Origin: Benincasa hispida
Lineage: Eukaryota > Streptophyta > Magnoliopsida > Cucurbitales > Cucurbitaceae
Reading direction: 5' to 3'
Length of the DNA stretch: 64,000 bases
Assembly: GCF_009727055.1 (NCBI RefSeq)
Contig: NW_024063779.1
Location: 248,001 to 312,000 of the forward strand
This document shows positions 43,426-55,322 of this stretch, piece after piece (position 1 is the first letter of the stretch; each line of letters starts with the position of its first letter). A program made the translations under genes and the position numbers. Below the pieces are notes generated by a model, which saw nothing but the letters and a program-made list of their open reading frames with translations, was not told the DNA's origin and ran no database searches.

Positions 43426-43465
<40 letters not shown>

Positions 43466-45260
43466 GATTGCTGTGACAACTCTAGAGAGCATTTAAAATA
43501 ATGAAAACTTTTTTCCTAATGTGAACCTAATTAAGAAAATCATTACACTTTTTAATAATAAATAATTAATTTAAACCATAATTTCATACCTACAAATTCA
43601 ACCTAAAGTGATCAAGAAATTAAAACTAACATTTTAAAAGAACCTATTTAATTCTAATAATAAGATCAATGTAAATGATATGAAAATTTAATTACTACCA
43701 TTCAAAATAAACCAATATGAACAATTAATTTAAAGAAAAATGCAATTATATTCCACAATAAAATGTAATAACAAAATAAATTGCAAAAATAAATTAGGGG
43801 ATAGAAAAATTAACATCGTGATTTTATAGTGGTTTGACACAACTGGGCCTACATCCACTTTCCAAGCTCTTATTGGGTATGTCACTCAAACTTGATTCTT
43901 TTTGTGACTTAAATTTGCTACAGCGTTCGAGAGCAAGAACAAACCAAATTCTTTTCACAGTTGAGAATCAAACTGTTACAACACTCTTGTTATAGGATCA
44001 AGAGCATCTCTTACAAAAATTTGAAAAAAAATTAAGAATACACTTGACAAAATCTCTAACATAGTAGACTTACAAATTTTGAGCTCACAACAAATCAATT
44101 CTCATAATACAATATATTTCTCTCAAGAATAAGTCGAAAAGAAAAAAATTAGAGTTTGGAGAGAATAACAATGGTGACTTTTTAACAAATTGGAGGATTG
44201 TAAAAATATGGAATTGTTATCTTAATTTTGGAGTAGATGGAAAGTTTAAAAAGAGAGGAAGAGGTAGAAACCAAATTCAATTTGAACTTTTAGATTTTGG
44301 GAAAGAAAAATAACTGGTTGAGATTTTTTTTTTTTTTTCCAAATCAACTAGAAGTTAGACACAAACATAAAATAATATATATTATTTTCTTTTAAAACCA
44401 AACAAAAAGCAAAAACCCACATGTGTTACTTCTCTATTGTTTCACTTATCACCTTCTAATTTATCCATTTTAATAGAAAAAACCGGCCATATCATCACCT
44501 TGGATCTTTCTCCGTTAAACTTGTTTCGACTATAACTTCTTCGTTTGAGCTCCAATTTGTCAAATTATGTTGAAATCATTATTTCAAGCTCTATACTACA
44601 GGCTCTTCAAAACACTGAAATTGATAGTAAATAGAATCAAGTTTGTTATCATCAAAATATTAATTAATTAATTAATTTGATATTAAAAGTAAAAAAAGGC
44701 AACAATTTCAAGTTAATACCAAATTAATATCTAAAACACAATCTTTTGCTTAAAAAAAAAAAAAAAGTTAAAACCAATGGGTAAAATTTAGTTTGTTTTA
44801 CAAATCAAAGTGAGCATATATAACTTAGGATAATTGACATATATATTCCTTTGAGGTTGGAGCTTTAAATCATTCATTTGTACTTAAAAACCTTGTTTTA
44901 GTTAATTTATTCACAAAAAGGAACAGGTAAAATTAATACAAACAGGTCAAATTAATAAAAACTTAATTCATTGACTATAAAAATTAGTTAAATTATTTAA
45001 TACAAAAAATTATATATAAATCATCTGAAGATATAGATAATAATATTGTTGGAATAATACATATTTGTAAGAAATATGGAAAATATTTTTAAAATACTTC
45101 TTAAGTGTCCTCATCATTTTTAAAACAATTAAGGGTTGTTTGATTTAAGATTTTATAGATATCTAAAAAAACAAATGCAAGGGAATCACATATTCAGGAA
45201 TAAGATTGTTGAGAATAAAATATATATTATTTTGTTTGGTTGTGCATAGAAATCTTATCA
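42890..45260. other. AT-rich unassigned region
   Basis: No coding match found. Contents: a 32-base poly-T at 43431-43462, several shorter T or A runs (44328-44338, 44752-44766), and a moderately complex block at 43830-44030. It could hold remnants of an A-tailed retroposon on the minus strand, but I see no defining sequence. Confidence 0.35.
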
Positions 45261-45660
45261 CACTATAAGAAATCTGGCCTTTTGCGACTAAAAGAATTCG
45301 TTGCTAAAACTATATTTCGTTGCAAAAACATTTTGGAGACTAAAATATATCATCGTTCGTATTTGTCACTAAAGGCTAATCGGTGAAAGTTTTTTGTGAC
45401 TTTCTGAACAAAAACATCGCATGATGCGATAATTCATACTAGGGTCACAAGCTGCGACGTCTACTTGTACATCGCTGTTTGCGACGTTAGATTGAAAGTC
45501 GTAGGATGCGACGTTTACTACAAAGTCGGAAGATACGATGTTTACGGAGAAGTTGCAAGATGCAACGCTTACTAAGAAGTCGCAAAATGCGATGTTTTTA
45601 TGTTCATTGTATTGTTTGTTGTCTATGTTCTGGATGCAATAACCTTGCAATGTTTTAAGT
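45261..45660 (+). mobile_element. CACTA (En/Spm)-type transposon end
   Basis: Begins CACTATAAGAAATCTGGCC, then TTTTGCGAC, the form of a CACTA terminal inverted repeat with its subterminal region. Inside are GCGAC/GTCGC motifs in both orientations and the 27-bp array at 45498-45605. The opposite terminus (ending ..TTCTTATAGTG) was not found in the window, so the element is either truncated or longer than I can trace. No transposase was seen. Confidence 0.6.
45498..45605. repeat. 27-bp subterminal repeats with internal hairpins
   Basis: Four contiguous 27-bp units (45498, 45525, 45552, 45579), each opening with GTCG, six variable bases, then a complementary GCGAC or variant, and ending 'gtttacta' plus 'aaa/gaa'. 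Two looser units precede at about 45445-45497. Subterminal repeats of this kind are known binding sites for CACTA transposases. The minus-strand open frame here simply reads a 9-residue repeat. Confidence 0.65.
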
Positions 45661-47246
45661 TACCTCGCAAACTTTAATAATATTTTAAAAAATATATTGT
45701 GGTGCAAGTCTATGGTAATATATTAAAATAGGTTCATTAAACATTTCACACCCACTACAACAAAGAATGTTTTTTTTCAACAAAGTTTAAATATTGCTAC
45801 CAACTTCACAACTATGTCCAAAATGTAGTCTTCTACCAAGATTAAATATTTGCCACCAACAAGCTCCGATTTAGTCGTGTACATATAAATAGACACATCA
45901 AATTATTTTGAAACACAAGTCACATATTCTCAACAAAATCAAAAATTAAATATCAAACTTAAACAAATTTACCATTTTACATAAGAAGATTAATCTATTT
46001 TATATTATCAATAGTAAATTGGTCTAAAACATAAATATTACACAACTCAATTCACATAATTTCAAACCTAATTATTACAGAAACTTATCATGTCACAACA
46101 AACATAAATTTTCATATAGCACAATCAATACCACAAACATAAGTTATTGAATAGCTTTATTTTCAAACACGATAACAATACATAAGTAAACATAATCCAA
46201 GTTGACTCACAGAATCATACATGCTAGAATACAGAGAAATAAAAGCACACATCTGTCTGCCCAAGAAATTTTGTAGAATGGTGATAAGTGTCTTTCACAG
46301 AACATAATCAGCAAAGTCGGTAGAATTCTCATCGGAAATGGCTTAGACCTAGAGCAGTACGATTAATAAGAATTAGTTTGCTGATTATGGATCAAAAGAG
46401 AGTGGAATGGGGAGACAAAAAGGCCCCTTCACGAATAAGAATAACTAATCATAATCATATAGAAAAGAAAGTTGCAAGTGTAGAATCAAGGAAAGCAAAT
46501 AAGTAAAATTGATTTCAGATGAGAATTTATATTCTAATTGAAACAAAGCCGCCTCCTCAAATCATGAATATTCATACTTAAAAAAGAATTAATAGCCATC
46601 TTTATTGTCATTAGCTTTCAGTATTAATTTTAATTACCACATCAATTCATTTATTTTCTTCAATCATCTTTAAGTTTAAGTTTGATTTTTCTTAATCTCT
46701 TCAAATTAACTACTAATTACCTCATTAATCAAATGAATTGTGTAATGTTGAGCATAAGACACTTCTCTAGGATGAAGATATTGGAACAATGGATTGAAGA
46801 CAGTAATCCACAAATCAATAAAATCCAAACAAAAAAATATAAAAATAAAAATACAAACAATACATGCAAAAAACAACATTGATTAACAAAAACAAACAAA
46901 ACGAAGACATAATCAAGAAATCAAGAACCAGCTAACCAACTTGCAAATGATGGATTGAAGAAAAACGAAAACCTCGATCAAGAGAATGCGACAAATGAGT
47001 CAAAACAAGAAAGAAAGAAGAAATGTAGGAGAGAGTGCGGAATCAAAACAAACGGAAAAGAAAGAAATGGACGGAGAATGCACCACCGGCGACCTGACCT
47101 GTTCACGGTGATGGCGACTGAGAAACAGCAGTGAATAGAGGAGAATAAGCTGTGCAATGGCGGCTCAAAAACGGCAACGAAAATATGCTCAACGGATAGC
47201 ACAAAAAATCTGCTATTTTTCTCTTCTTAATTCTAGGTCATTATTA
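45661..47246. other. AT-rich spacer with a second CACTA-like motif
   Basis: 'cactacaacaaagaatg' at about 45752 resembles another CACTA-type end in the same orientation, but without subterminal support. The rest (to 47246) shows no coding or repeat family that I recognise. Confidence 0.35.
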
Positions 47247-48522
47247 TGTTAAATTTGTTTATTTAATGATTTTATAGGTATCGAGCATCTTTGAGGTGGA
47301 ATCAGTTGTTAGGAGTTGTTCGAGGTTATTTGAAGCAATTAGGAGCTAATTTGAGCAATCGGGCTTCAATAGGACATGAAAGGACAAAAATGCCCTTGGA
47401 CGAAATGTTGCAATGCTCAATCGTGCATTGCACAATGCTGCAAGGCAGAAGCTGCATATTCCATGAAGAAATAGGATAGTGTTGCAATGCTACGAACTTG
47501 AGACAGAAGCACTGGAGACAGGGCAACGTTGCAACGCTGCAGCGACTGCTATAAATAAGTCTTTTTTATTTAGGGCAAAGATAGACACCCCCATTCGGCC
47601 TCCAGTCAATCTGTTCCCTCTTTTCTCTTTTCCACTTTCTTCTTTGAGTATTTCCTTAGTAGTTAATCGAGTAGATGCCAGATTGTAGCTTCTCAACCTC
47701 TATGGGAAGGTAAGATTTTGGTTTCTTAGTTTAGGGATTTGGAGGAACTCAATGTTATTTTGGAATGTTCTGATTTTATGATGTAAACGAACTTGTTTAT
47801 AGGTTTCAATCCGAGTTTTACATTTATAAATTACATGATTTTATTGTTGACTGACGACCAATGATTTATTGTGTAATTTGAATACTTGGAGATAACTTGT
47901 AATATGTGACATTTAATTATAGGTTAATCTCAAATGAAGCAATAGGTTAGTAAGGCTTGCAATTCATTGTCTATAATGAATAGCAGTTTTTCCTATCGAC
48001 CTAGAGAGAAACGATATTGAATGTTTGGTTAGACGTTGGAAGTCGAACACTCATCTTAGTGTCATCCTAGAACTTAATGCAAATTATCAATTTGTATAAA
48101 ACGCATTTGTTTTCTATGAATTTCGATTAATTACATCATTAGGACCATTGGTTGGAATTCAAATCAATTGGGCTAAGCATAAACAAAGAGTTTAAGTCAT
48201 AGGTTAGTTCAATGATCTTATTTACATTGGGTGAATCCATCCCTCTGAGCTCAGACATCTCGATTAATTGAATTTCTATCTTTACTTTTTTTGCACTTTA
48301 TTTCTTTTATGCACTTTCTTATTTTATCCATACCAAACCCCCCCTATTTTACCTCTTTAACTAAAAACGAGCTTCGATGAACTAATCTTCTATGCTTCTC
48401 TGAGATTCGAGCCCAGACATGCCGCTTGTACTACCAATTAATATAAGTAGTTTGTACGGTGATTTATAAATTCTATTTGTGTAGCAAGGGTTTCCGGGCG
48501 ATAGTAAATTCTGGGTATACCA
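47247..48522 (+). repeat. Athila-type Ty3/gypsy 5' LTR
   Basis: Tentative start TGTTAAATTTG and end GGTATACCA, placed by the primer site three bases downstream; about 1.28 kb. TATA box TATAAATA at 47550-47557. Upstream of it (47400-47560) lie several copies of 'gttgcaatgc' and 'ttgcaacgctgc', which recur in copia leaders. It is distinct from family G in sequence. Confidence 0.72.
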
Positions 48523-48525
48523 AAT

Positions 48526-48543
48526 TGGAGCCATTGCCAGGGA
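48526..48543 (+). other. Athila primer-binding site, mutated
   Basis: TGGAGCCATTGCCAGGGA compared with the Athila consensus TGGCGCCGTTGCCGGGGA (complement of tRNA-Asp). Three differences, two of them G-to-A. Confidence 0.8.
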
Positions 48544-48623
48544 AGCCAATTAGTTCTTCTTAGTTAGTTTTTAGTTAAAGTTTTCTTTTACTTTGATTTT
48601 TTCTCTTTTTGTGTCAGTTAAGC

Positions 48624-48930
48624 ATGACAATATTTCCAAATCAATCTTGAACGTCTGAAAGCCAAGTTGCAAGTCTTGACGACGAGGTAAGTGGCCTTCG
48701 ATGCCACATTGCCGAGTTGACTTCCTTAGTTGGTCACTTGAAGGAAAGGAGTTCGCAGCAAGTAGAGGTGTGCGGCAGTTGCCTAATCGAGGGACATCCT
48801 ACGCAAGCATGCCTGAGGTATCAGTGGATATCAACATCATGTGGATTCACCAAGGAAGGTTATGGTCATTTGGCTATGAGTCTCATCATTCTAGATGGGA
48901 AAAGTCGTTTGACCATGGATACTCAGGATG
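48624..48930 (+). pseudogene. gag: Athila gag remnant
   Basis: The element's first ATG lies at 48624, followed within a few codons by a stop. A shifted frame from 48717 contains a zinc knuckle CGSCLIEGHPTQAC (C-x2-C-x4-H-x4-C, from about 48771), which in intact elements lies near the end of gag. The central part of gag is therefore deleted. After about 49170 the sequence changes to copia LTR. Confidence 0.65.
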
Positions 48931-49179
48931 GCAATAGAGCTTAGACAACCAAGATTTCACAACACCACACCAGTCGACTTATGCTCAGTCTTCGACTCAG
49001 GTAAGTTTTTAGAGGCTTTGGTTATGGAGCTTGCTAACAGTACTTTTGAGTTTCAACAAGACAAGTTTCGTAGAGCAAGAGTTTGAGCGCTTCCAGCAGG
49101 AGAGTCTGTGCCCCGAGGTAGAGGCTAGAACTGACTTGCAAAGTCTGAGTGACATTGGAGTTGATTTTTTAACTTTCTA

Positions 49180-50399
49180 GTAGACTTTGATTTATTGTTC
49201 ATTAGAGGAATCAGTGGTACTTAAGGAGTTAGATGTAACTACAGGAGAAAAACAATATTTTTTACCCAACTGTACTTACGAGCAATTTGTGAAGGGTCAT
49301 TGTACCGTTGATTGGTTATATCCAATGGACGTAGAAATATATCTGTATTACGAAAAGTACAGCTATCAGTCTTTAGTGGAGTGTCCGACAGTTAATGGAT
49401 TGTGAATAATTTAATTAAAGAGTTTAATTAATTATTCACGTACCATTGGAGCTTCAAGCTACAGGTTCATGAGGTCCCCTCAGTAGCTCAATAGAATTTA
49501 TGAGAATCATCTTTTGGATTGATTTGAACTGTTCAAATTAATTGAGGGTATTAATTATATATGATATAATTAATTAATTTTTTTAATTATATATGATATA
49601 ATTACTTAATGTATTTAATACATTATAGTATTAAGTATTTATTTGCTAGAAATTAAATATTTGAATATAATTCAAATATTAATTATGTGAATTGTATTCA
49701 TATAATTAAATTTAATATAAATAAGATTTATATTAAATATCGTTGTTGAGAGAATTAAACTGTATGTTATATTGTATTGGATACAATATTGAACTATAGG
49801 TTATATATTATATTTGATATAACATATATTTTAATATATATTATATGATAAAGTAGTTATTTTATATATATATATATGAAGACTTATTATTAAAATTAAT
49901 TTTAATATATTTTTAATAAAATGTTAATAATAATAAACAATTTTAGGGAGGGAGTCATAACTCCTTCCCTTTATTCTCTCCACAACGTGCAGGAGAGAAT
50001 GAATGGCCTTCAGCCTTCTTCCTGAAAGAAATATACAGAAGAGTCGTTTTGTGCGTTTTTCTTCTTGATCCTTCATCTCCTTTCTCAATCATTTTCCCTC
50101 TAAAAAATCCAAAATAGCCAGGGCCCCACTCCTCCTAGTTTCTCATACCAGAGAATATTGCGGTAGCCTTTGTGGTGTTTTTCATTTGTTCGAGGAAGTT
50201 TCAATTGAAGAATCATTCTTCAAAGGTAAGGGTTTCATCCTTATTTAATTCTTTTGTTAATTGTTAATAGCATGTTGTAATAACATGCTATAATTTTTTC
50301 ATTAAATACATAATTTTGTTGTTTCTCTGTAAATTTTTTATTCTATAAAATTTTTGTAAAATTGGGACAATCCGCCTCTTCCGCTCAAGAACCCTAACA
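49180..50399 (+). repeat. Ty1/copia LTR, family A, 3' two-thirds
   Basis: Begins inside the LTR ('tattgttcattagaggaatc', matching 27931 and 13456) and runs to GAACCCTAACA at 50399, a good LTR terminus. A very AT-rich block (49540-49930) includes 'tatatatatata'. It lies across a copia RT fragment that begins immediately afterwards, so this end marks an insertion or junction. Confidence 0.75.
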
Positions 50400-50640
50400 A
50401 GGTTCCTTCACTAACAATAGTAAGTCGAACTACTGAAGAAAAGATCTCATTGAAGTCAATACCTTCTTTCTGAGCATATCCTTTAACCGTCAATCTTGTA
50501 CGATACCGGTCCACTTGGTCATCATTGTTGCGCTTGATCTTATACAACCATTTGTTGCCAGTGGGCTTTCTCCCTTGTGGTAGCATTAGAAGTTCCCAAT
50601 TCTCGTTCTTGTGAACAGCTTCTATTTCTTCCTACATTGC
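50400..50640 (-). pseudogene. Copia RT N-terminal fragment
   Basis: Minus strand: GRKPTGNKWLYKIKRN, then YAQKEGIDFNEIF, the opening blocks of a copia reverse transcriptase. The frame is lost at the LTR boundary. Upstream (minus strand) it continues to the linker and integrase end at 50641-51227. Confidence 0.85.
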
Positions 50641-51227
50641 TATCATCCACTGAGTAGCATTTGAACTAGTCATTTCCTCTTGGATAGTTAATGGCTTTCC
50701 ATACTCGGTTAGACAATATGCAACCATGCTCTCCATAATGTACTCAAATTGTCAACCTGGTGGTTTGGTTATCCAACCCAATCGACGAATTTCTGGTACT
50801 TGTGACTCAATTGGTTTTTGGATCTCGTGCATTGGTTCAGCTTTAGAAGAGTCCTCTACAGACTCTTTCTCCACATGTACTCTTACAGTATCTGAGCTTT
50901 CATTTACAGTGCTATCATTAGCTACTTGTTTTTTTGTCTTCCATAAAGCTCACATCTCTACTGATGATAACCTTATGAATAGTGGGATCCCACAGGCGAT
51001 ACCCCTTTACATCATCAGCATATCCCAAGAATAAACATCTGGATTTTGGATCCACCATTGTAGTTCTTGGGTATTGTACATTACGTACACCAGATTCCAC
51101 AGGCGATGCCCCTTTACATCATCAGCATATCCCAAGAATAAACATCTGGATTTTGGATCCACCATTGTAGTTCTTGGGCATTGTACATTACGTACACCAG
51201 ATTCCACAGGCAATACCCTTTTGCACC
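50641..51227 (-). pseudogene. Copia integrase C-terminus and linker, tandemly duplicated
   Basis: Minus strand: KSRCLFLGYADDVKGYRLWD, then IISRDVSFMED is the C-terminal module of copia integrases. The part coding LGYADDVKG is duplicated with a 107-bp period (50988-51094 and 51095-51201), followed by a third partial copy to about 51227. As 107 is not a multiple of three, the duplication itself shifts the frame. Confidence 0.85.
50988..51227. repeat. 107-bp direct tandem repeat
   Basis: Two full units (50988-51094, 51095-51201) that differ at only a few positions (for example 'gcgatacccc' versus 'gcgatgcccc'), and a partial third unit to about 51227. It lies wholly within integrase coding sequence. 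Confidence 0.8.
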
Positions 51228-51790
51228 ACAGCTACACAAGAAGGAAATCACTTCTTCCCTATAAATAGAGTAAGAAGATAAATTGCTTAAGGGCTGATTC
51301 TGGGGCTTAAACAATGAGGCACCTCATCCTCTCCTGACCCAAGAGGGGTTTGGTCATAGTTTGATTATGACTTCATTAGAAGGGTCAGTGGTACAAAAAG
51401 AGTTAAATATAACTACAGGGGTAAAAAGGTAATTTGACCCAGCTGTACTTACAGGTGATTTGTAAAGGGTCAGCACACTGTTGATTAGTTATATCAAATG
51501 GACACGGAAATATATCTATAGTGTAAGGAGTTCAGTTGTCGGTCTCTAATGGAGTGACCGACAGTTAATGAATGTTGATTAATTTGATTTAAAAAGTTTA
51601 ATAAATTAATCTTGTATTATTGGAGCTTCAATCTATATGTTCATAAGGTCTTCTCATTAGTTTAATGAGGACTGATGAGAATCAAATTATTTTTGGTGTG
51701 ATTTGAATTGTTCAAATTAATTAAAGAGAATTAATTGTATAAGATACAGTGAAATAATGTATATTGATACATTATATAATATAAGTGCAT
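51228..51790 (+). repeat. Ty1/copia LTR fragment, family A
   Basis: Starts in mid-LTR ('cagctacacaagaagg', matching 'cagctacacaagatgg' at 27600) and contains 'cattagaagggtcagtggtac' and 'attggagcttcaatct'. It is cut by the G LTR near 51795. Together with 49180-50399 it flanks copia pol pieces on the opposite strand. Confidence 0.7.
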
Positions 51791-51794
51791 GCAA

Positions 51795-53398
51795 GTTTTC
51801 CTAGCAAAATCCAAGTATAAATTCTACTAGGTTGCCTGGTAAGCCTAGAGTCGAACATAGGGACTACGAAGACAGTATGCGACGATGATTTCAAATCTCT
51901 TTGCGGTGATAAATAAAACAATGTGTTGGTTGGTATGTTTCTTTAATGTATAAGTTCTATACAGCGGAATTGAGAAAAGAGTTAATAACACGAAATTACA
52001 ATGAGTATGCGGGGGAACGGGTTGAAAAGGTATTTAGCTAGCGCTTCCTGAGATTGCGTTCAAGCTATGCGATCATGCTACACACATGCAACAACAATTC
52101 ATCTTCCAATGCTATAGCTCCTAGTTTTAGGACGCATGCGATATATGCGATGATATCTATAGGACTTATTCCTAAGTCTCTATTTCTTGTCTATGCGATG
52201 ATGAATGATGCACACAGATACAAGGTAACCGCATACTATCATATCCTATCTCTAGGGTACGTGCAATGCGTGAATAGTAAACAGAACTTGTTCCTAGATT
52301 TCTATCTCTTGATTATGCGATACTAATCTGACTCTCTCGAGTTTAGATTCTAATCTGACTTTTTCAAGCCTAGATTCTATCGTCAGACCACCCTCCCGAG
52401 CATCTTTAAAGGACGAATGACGCATACATAATACATGAAAATCGTATAAAGTGAAGATCTCGGGGTATGCTAGCTAAGTGCTTCTCAACCCATTCGACAG
52501 TTTAGTTACTCATGCGTAATGTAAAGAGAATGAAAAGATGTAGAGATGCACATTCCATTTTATAAATAAGTTCATAATATAGAATGACAATGGAAAATAA
52601 AGATAGAAAGCCTAGTAGCAATGTCTTGCTTCCCAAGGCTTTTACATTGAGTTTTCTCTACTCTACCCAAAAGAATATTCTTGCTTCCGCAAGAGTCGGC
52701 CCTCTCTCTGTTCACAACGTCTCCCGGAACTCTTCCGAGTTAACCAGGACGATCTTTCAGTGTCTTCTCTCTTCACTCGCTTCCACCTTCTTAGTATATA
52801 AAATTGCAGACTACGGCTATTAAATATATGATGAAGAAGAACTCTAAATTCTGAATAGCGGAACCCCTTTAATGAAGGTGGCCTTCGGTATTTATAGAGC
52901 TTCAGGGTGAAGAGATTTTCTCTCAAATGATTGCACTGATGGGATGTCATTAATTCTCTGTCTGATGTGCCGATTAATTGTCACCAAAAAGTTGAGTGTA
53001 TTTGCTACAGTTCATTAACGGCTTGTCAACTTAATTCGGATTCGACTGTGATCAGCTTTCTGTCCCATCATGATTTATTAAGTTTCCACCTTGATGTGCC
53101 GTCTCAAAGCGGCCACCTTCTTGGGCAGTTCTTCGCAAACGCATACGATCGCATAGCCTTGTGGTCGCAATCCTTTAATGCGCTCGGACGTTGAATTCCT
53201 TGGATCGCAATTCTGCCTTGTGCCAATGCATTTTCCTACACAAAATACATAAATTAGTTGTTTTAATGTGATGGACGTATGCGATCGCAATATTCTCAAC
53301 TTAATGCTTTTGGACACGATTTTACATATTTTACCGGCGCAATCCAACATTGTTTTATATCTTTGTGTTGTAATAACGTGCATTTCTGCCCATTGTCA
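51795..53398 (-). repeat. Gypsy family G LTR (copy G3)
   Basis: Minus strand: begins TGACAATGGGCA, GAAA loop, TGCACGTTAT at 53398 and ends with the U5 block 'tatgttcgactc', 'tttatacttgg', 'ggaaaacttgc' near 51800-51860. The interior shows 'gcgatcgcata' and 'atctctagggtacg' words of the family. It interrupts a copia gag at 53399, so it is younger than that element. The tip hairpin is imperfect (8 of 10 pairs). Confidence 0.75.
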
Positions 53399-53975
53399 CT
53401 CTCATAATCCTATCTTCTTCTTGCACACATTGTGAGATAAGCTCATTAATACTCCATTTATCCTTCTGAGTATTATAGCTTATCTTAAATTAAGTGAATT
53501 GTGTAGGAAGAGAGATAAGTACCAAATGCACGAGTAAATTTTCATTTATCTCGATATCAAGTGCCTTTAATTTACCTACGAGATTGGACGTTTCCATCAT
53601 GTACTTCCTTATGTTTCCATTGCCCTTATACTTCATAGAACTTAAAGAAGTCAAAAGACTATTTGCTTCCCCTTTCTAATTTTTAGCAAAATATTTCTCA
53701 ATTTGAGCAAGGAACTTATTGACATTTTTACTTTCCATGATAGAGCCTCGAAAAGACTCCGAAATGGAATGTCTAATGATCATCAGACACATGCGATTTG
53801 ACCGTTCTCACTTCTCTATATTAGCTGTATTTGGCTATTCCTCAATAGAAATAGGTTTATCGGTCCTTAATGCAACGTCCAAATCCATACACCCAAGAAG
53901 TATCTCTAGGCTTTCCTTCTAAATCTTGAAGTTCGATCCATTCAACTTAGGGATTGAACTCAGATTTCCAGACAT
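53399..53975 (-). pseudogene. gag: Ty1/copia gag (element D), truncated
   Basis: Minus strand from ATG at 53975: MSGNLSSIPKLNGSNFKIW, then LEILLGCMDLD, and later LMIIRHSIS and LLTSLSSMKYKGNGNIR blocks. This is the UBN2-type gag of Ty1/copia elements, which forms the particle. One stop falls near 53680. The sequence ends inside a VQEED block at the G3 LTR, so the zinc knuckle and pol are missing. Confidence 0.85.
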
Positions 53976-55305
53976 TTGAGTAAGACCAACTAAAACAATA
54001 AACAACAAAAAAACATATGCTCACAATTAAAATATAACAAAATAATTTCACATATGTTGTAGGCCCCTTTAACAAGATACCTAGCACAACATTGATGTCC
54101 AGCCTTTGGGCAAAAAAAACACCAACTGTAAATGGTACTCTCAATGTAGTAATCAAAGTACTAATAATTAACTCTATCAAAAAATAGCCTTTCTTTGGAC
54201 TAACTATTTTTCACATGAGAAATCCTTATAATTGCCACATACTCATTACCACATGTATACCCACAATTTGGCCAAATAATTATCTTCCTTTGTGCCGATA
54301 ATTATCTGCAAAATTCATGAATATGCACATCTTATATTTTAGAATTAAATTAATCTAGATAATAGAGGCTACTTTGCTAACATATTATTTTGACCAACTC
54401 AATCTAAAATATAATACACAATAATATAATAATATTATTGTACAAAAATAAAAGAGGAAGAACACCAAATAGTCTTTACCAATATTCACTTAATAATTAC
54501 ATACACATAATACAATTAAAGCAACAAAAACATGTAAATATGGCTAAATATCATCAATCAAATTTAAATTTAAATTTAAATTTACCACATTATCAATCAT
54601 ATTTAAATTTAAACCACAACTTGATCAATTAATCTTGAATCCACAACATGATTATTCAAATCTTGACTTAAATCATTAGTAAAACTTTATATTCAAATTC
54701 ACAAAACTTATTAATTTAAAAGTTAGATTTAAATTCACTCAATTATCAATAATCAAGATCAAGAACCACCGCAAGATCAAACAAGATCATATAAGAATCG
54801 TCAGAAAAACCAAACGGATTGATAAATAAACTAAGAACATCAATGAAAATTCCTCCCCGAATAGACTTTTCTATTATAAACATGATTTTTTTTTTCATGT
54901 CCACAACTTCATTCAAATTTATTAAATTAATACTGCTATTGCCTTAAATCCACTAAATCTATCAAATTGAAATCCACCGAATTCACCAAATTTCTCAGAC
55001 TAAAACCAAACTAAACGCATCAACAAGAAATTGGGAAATTCAAATTTATAAAACAATTTGGATTCCATTGAATTGGACATTATCAAATAATTTTTTTAAA
55101 AAAAAAAAAACAAATGAAACTTGAATTCAAAACCATCGAATTGAATGATTTCATTAAACATGTGGGTAATGAAAAGTCGCTTGTCGGTGGAGGTGGAAAA
55201 TCAGTGCATTGCAATTTTTTTTTTTTAATTTTTAAACTTCTTTACCAAAAAATTAAATCAAGATCCATGACAAACAAATATGAATCGACAATTCAACATG
55301 AAATT
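53976..55305 (-). other. Element D 5' leader
   Basis: AT-rich leader between primer site and gag, about 1.3 kb. Contains a TTTAAA-type microsatellite at 54555-54585 and a 13-base A run at 55098-55110. No conserved open frame. Confidence 0.55.
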
Positions 55306-55320
55306 CATGCTCTGATACCA
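55306..55320 (-). other. Element D primer-binding site
   Basis: Minus strand TGGTATCAGAGCATG, a full match to the initiator-tRNA-Met complement, two bases after the LTR end. Confidence 0.9.
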
Positions 55321-55322
55321 CT

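Noticed and set aside
45498..45605. CRISPR-like array of short repeats
   Set aside because: Units are contiguous without spacers, diverged, and in a plant genome. The same applies to the 29-bp repeats at 6011-6121 and the 58-bp repeats at 36571-36866.
45369..45650. Minus-strand ORF of 93 codons with a repeated 9-residue unit
   Set aside because: It reads straight through the 27-bp subterminal repeats of a CACTA-type end. The amino-acid repeat is a by-product of DNA repeats whose length is divisible by three.
55098..55110. A-rich run as a poly-A tail of a retroposed gene
   Set aside because: It lies inside the leader of copia element D, with no upstream coding match.
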